Assembly: GCA_034006985.1 (NCBI GenBank)
Contig: JAVERT010000003.1
Coordinates: 1 to 64,000, forward strand
Length of the DNA: 64,000 nucleotides
Source: Gudongella sp034006985
GTDB taxonomy: Bacteria > Bacillota > Clostridia > Tissierellales > Tissierellaceae
Reading direction: 5' to 3'
Below are positions 62,047-64,000 of the stretch, piece by piece. Within the stretch, counting starts at the first letter, position 1. Every line of letters starts with the position of its first letter. Under the pieces are notes generated by a model that made no database searches, had not been told where the DNA came from, and worked only from the letters and a program-made list of their open reading frames with translations. The position numbers and the translations under genes are program-made.

Positions 62047-63366
62047 TTATTTTCTTATTACAAGGAGTTCCTTTTCATTTTGTAACACTTTCTCGGCTTT
62101 TGTATTTATGGTTTCATCAAATCTCTCTTTTGCTAGAGATAACATAAGCTTGATTCTATTTTCTTGATTAACTCTAGTTGCACCTGGATCGTAGTCTATT
62201 GGTACTATATTAGCATTTGGATATATCCTTTTTATATTTGGGACAACCCCTTTCCCAACTATATGATTCGGTAAACATCCAAAAGGTTGCGCTACAACTA
62301 TATTTTGAAAACCAGCACCTATTAGTTCCATCATTTCTGCTGGAAGAAGCCATCCTTCTCCCATTTTACAACCAACTCCAATTACATTATCTACTGATTT
62401 TTTCAAGCGATTAAATGGTGCTGGAGCAATAAAGCTACTATAATCACTTATAGCTTCCCGCATAGCTTCCTCAATTGAACTTAAGTAATCATTTGATTTT
62501 CTCATTATCAAGCTTTTCCAAAAACCTTTACCGTATAATTTGAAATCTATTACTCCATTTTCTACACAATACATTAAAAAGCCCATCAAGCCCGGCACCA
62601 TAACTTCGCAGCCTTCTTTGAACAAAAACTCCTCTAATCCATTGTTCCCCAGACTTGAAAACTTAATATAGATTTCTCCAACTATTCCGACCTTAATTTT
62701 TTTCTCCTTGCTACGAGGTACAGATTGAAAAGATTTTACTATTTCTACCATAGTATTTTCAATATCCCTTTTATTTGCACCTCTTTTATTGTTAAACTCA
62801 TCCGTAATTCTTTTTACCCACGTGTTAACTAAATCACTACTTTGTCCTTTTACTATTTCATATGGCTTTACCTGATTGTTAAGGAGCATTAAAAGATCCC
62901 CATATATAATAATTGCCATAGCTTGCTTTAACATAGCTAAGGAAACTTTAAACCCAGAGTTTTTCTCCATCCCACCAGCATTTAGTGATATTACTGGAAT
63001 ATTTCCATAGCCTGATTTTTGGAGTGCTTTTCGAAGCAAATGTATATAGTTAGATGCTCTACAGCCTCCACCAGTTTGAGTTATCAAAAGTGCAACCTTA
63101 TCCAAATCATAATCACCAGAGTTTAGCGCATCAATCATTTGCCCAATAACTAAAAGTGCTGGATAGCAAGTGTCATTATGAACATTTTTAAGGCCTTCAT
63201 CTACAACTGATTGCCCTTTGTTTTTAAGTATCTGCATATTATAACCAAAGTTTCTAAAAACCCTTTCAAGCAATGCAAAATGAATAGGTGCCATATCTGG
63301 GCATAATATTGTATAGTCTTTTTTCATTTCTTTTGTAAATTCATTTTTTTTAACTCTGTTAGTCAT
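62047..63366 (-). CDS. COG3581-type protein, 2-hydroxyacyl-CoA dehydratase-related
   Basis: The 439-residue protein matches the C-terminal part of the large 2-hydroxyacyl-CoA dehydratase-type proteins (COG3581), seen as a separate gene in many Clostridia. Conserved sections are YTILCPDMAPIHFALLERVF, HNDTCYPALLVIGQ, ITQTGGGCRASNYIHLLRKAL and VVAQPFGCLPNHIVGKG. Cys residues in these blocks are likely iron-sulfur ligands. The ATG overlaps the preceding gene by four bases (ATGA). The reaction is unknown; family members are often tied to radical dehydration systems. Confidence 0.8.
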   Translation of the reverse strand: MTNRVKKNEFTKEMKKDYTILCPDMAPIHFALLERVFRNFGYNMQILKNKGQSVVDEGLKNVHNDTCYPALLVIGQMIDALNSGDYDLDKVALLITQTGGGCRASNYIHLLRKALQKSGYGNIPVISLNAGGMEKNSGFKVSLAMLKQAMAIIIYGDLLMLLNNQVKPYEIVKGQSSDLVNTWVKRITDEFNNKRGANKRDIENTMVEIVKSFQSVPRSKEKKIKVGIVGEIYIKFSSLGNNGLEEFLFKEGCEVMVPGLMGFLMYCVENGVIDFKLYGKGFWKSLIMRKSNDYLSSIEEAMREAISDYSSFIAPAPFNRLKKSVDNVIGVGCKMGEGWLLPAEMMELIGAGFQNIVVAQPFGCLPNHIVGKGVVPNIKRIYPNANIVPIDYDPGATRVNQENRIKLMLSLAKERFDETINTKAEKVLQNEKELLVIRK

Positions 63367-64000
63367 TTTTTAAGCACCTCTTTTTCACGTTGCTCAACAG
63401 CTGCCAAAAGACTTCTTATTCTTATTTTTACTGCCCCTAAATTTGTAATCTCATCAATTTTAATACTTGTATATATCTTGTTGCTATCTTCGAGAATAGC
63501 CTTTACCTCATCGGTTGTAATTGCATCTAAACCACAACCAAATGATACTAGTTGAATTAACTCTATATCATTTTTATCCTTTATATACTCTGCTACTGAA
63601 TATAGCCTAGCATGGTATGTCCATTGGTCTAAAATATCAACTGACCTTTTCTTTGCTAATGGAGCAATTGAATCCTCACTTAGCACAACAACTCCAAAAT
63701 CTGTCAACATCTTAGCTATACCATGATTTACCTCTGGATCAATATGATATGGCCTTCCAGCAAGTACTATCATCTTTTTATCTTGCATTCGAGCAATCTT
63801 TATAAATTCCTCACCTAAATCTTGGATTTTCTTTAGATATGCCTTATACTCTCTAAATCCTCTATCTACTGCAAACCTAACTTTATTTAGTTTTATATGT
63901 CTATTTTTTTTATTTAGTGCTTCATAAATTTTTATAGAGAGAACTCGTTTATTTTCAAATCCGATATAGTCATATATAAAATCTATTCCTTTTAATCTTT
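63363..64000 (-). CDS. COG3580-type protein, 2-hydroxyacyl-CoA dehydratase-related, N-terminus outside the window
   Basis: The frame is open from the right edge to 63363. The visible 211 residues include VRFAVDRGFREYKAYLKKIQ and KMIVLAGRPYHIDPEVNHGI. They also include the block SIAPLAKKRSVDILDQWTYH and LVSFGCGLDAITTDEVKAIL, typical of the COG3580 part of dehydratase activase complexes. A start at the internal ATG at 63788 has no ribosome binding site, so the gene begins beyond 64000. It is coupled to the COG3581 gene by ATGA overlap. Confidence 0.82.
   Translation of the reverse strand, partial: RLKGIDFIYDYIGFENKRVLSIKIYEALNKKNRHIKLNKVRFAVDRGFREYKAYLKKIQDLGEEFIKIARMQDKKMIVLAGRPYHIDPEVNHGIAKMLTDFGVVVLSEDSIAPLAKKRSVDILDQWTYHARLYSVAEYIKDKNDIELIQLVSFGCGLDAITTDEVKAILEDSNKIYTSIKIDEITNLGAVKIRIRSLLAAVEQREKEVLKK

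Overview
The window is AT-rich DNA with clostridial hallmarks: strong AGGAGG ribosome binding sites, several TTG and GTG starts, a gatCAB-ligA-pcrA block, formate-tetrahydrofolate ligase, an S-layer protein, and a 2-hydroxyacyl-CoA dehydratase-type system. I infer an anaerobic Firmicute of class Clostridia, perhaps near Tissierellales; the genus cannot be read from this alone. Most genes lie on the minus strand.

Layout. 1-1050: start of an unknown gene and a RAYT (Y1 transposase) element. 1051-5314: TAXI-type TRAP transporter with a 4-oxalocrotonate tautomerase-like protein and an FMN alpha-hydroxy-acid oxidase. 5454-8703: small secreted or membrane proteins. 8773-9128: tRNAs Leu, Lys, His and Gly behind a consensus promoter. 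9258-12124: dinB, a YfcE-type phosphodiesterase, rdgB and rph. 12200-14884: DUF2179 protein and cell-wall amidase. 14994-24092: AIR-synthase-like protein, gatB, gatA, gatC, ligA, a RidA-like protein, pcrA. 24001-27441: a 3.1-kb mosaic island (second RAYT element, broken recombinase-like gene, C45 acyltransferase) flanked by perfect 166-bp direct repeats made from the 5' end of pcrA. 27567-36425: lipoprotein, hydrolase, S-layer protein, zinc-ribbon protein, DUF998 protein, long glutamine synthetase. 36491-43760: MarR-regulated ABC exporter with an extreme coiled coil, MFS transporter, glycerophosphodiesterase. 43774-53140: YerC, fhs and the purine operon under a tandem guanine-PRPP riboswitch. 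53495-57508: questin-oxidase-like protein and two envelope lipoproteins. 57621-60223: ArsR-regulated Zn/Cd P-type ATPase. 60342-64000: lipoprotein and COG3581/COG3580 dehydratase-like proteins, the last cut by the edge.

The most interesting signal is the metal ATPase at 57621-59774. Its true start is at 59774, with a good ribosome binding site. The first metal-binding Cys of its HMA domain is an in-frame TGA (GLD-TGA-ANC), followed by a perfect 7-bp, 3-nt-loop hairpin that fits the bacterial SECIS geometry. This is probably a selenocysteine-containing heavy-metal ATPase. A second gene (6879-7316) also has an in-frame TGA followed by a 7-bp, 3-nt-loop hairpin, but lacks redox context and may simply be broken.

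Other notable points: a dispersed family of RAYT-associated inverted repeats, some placed as transcription terminators; a compensated variant of the guanine aptamer; and an absent purF, with only a non-coding gap at its usual place in the purine operon.
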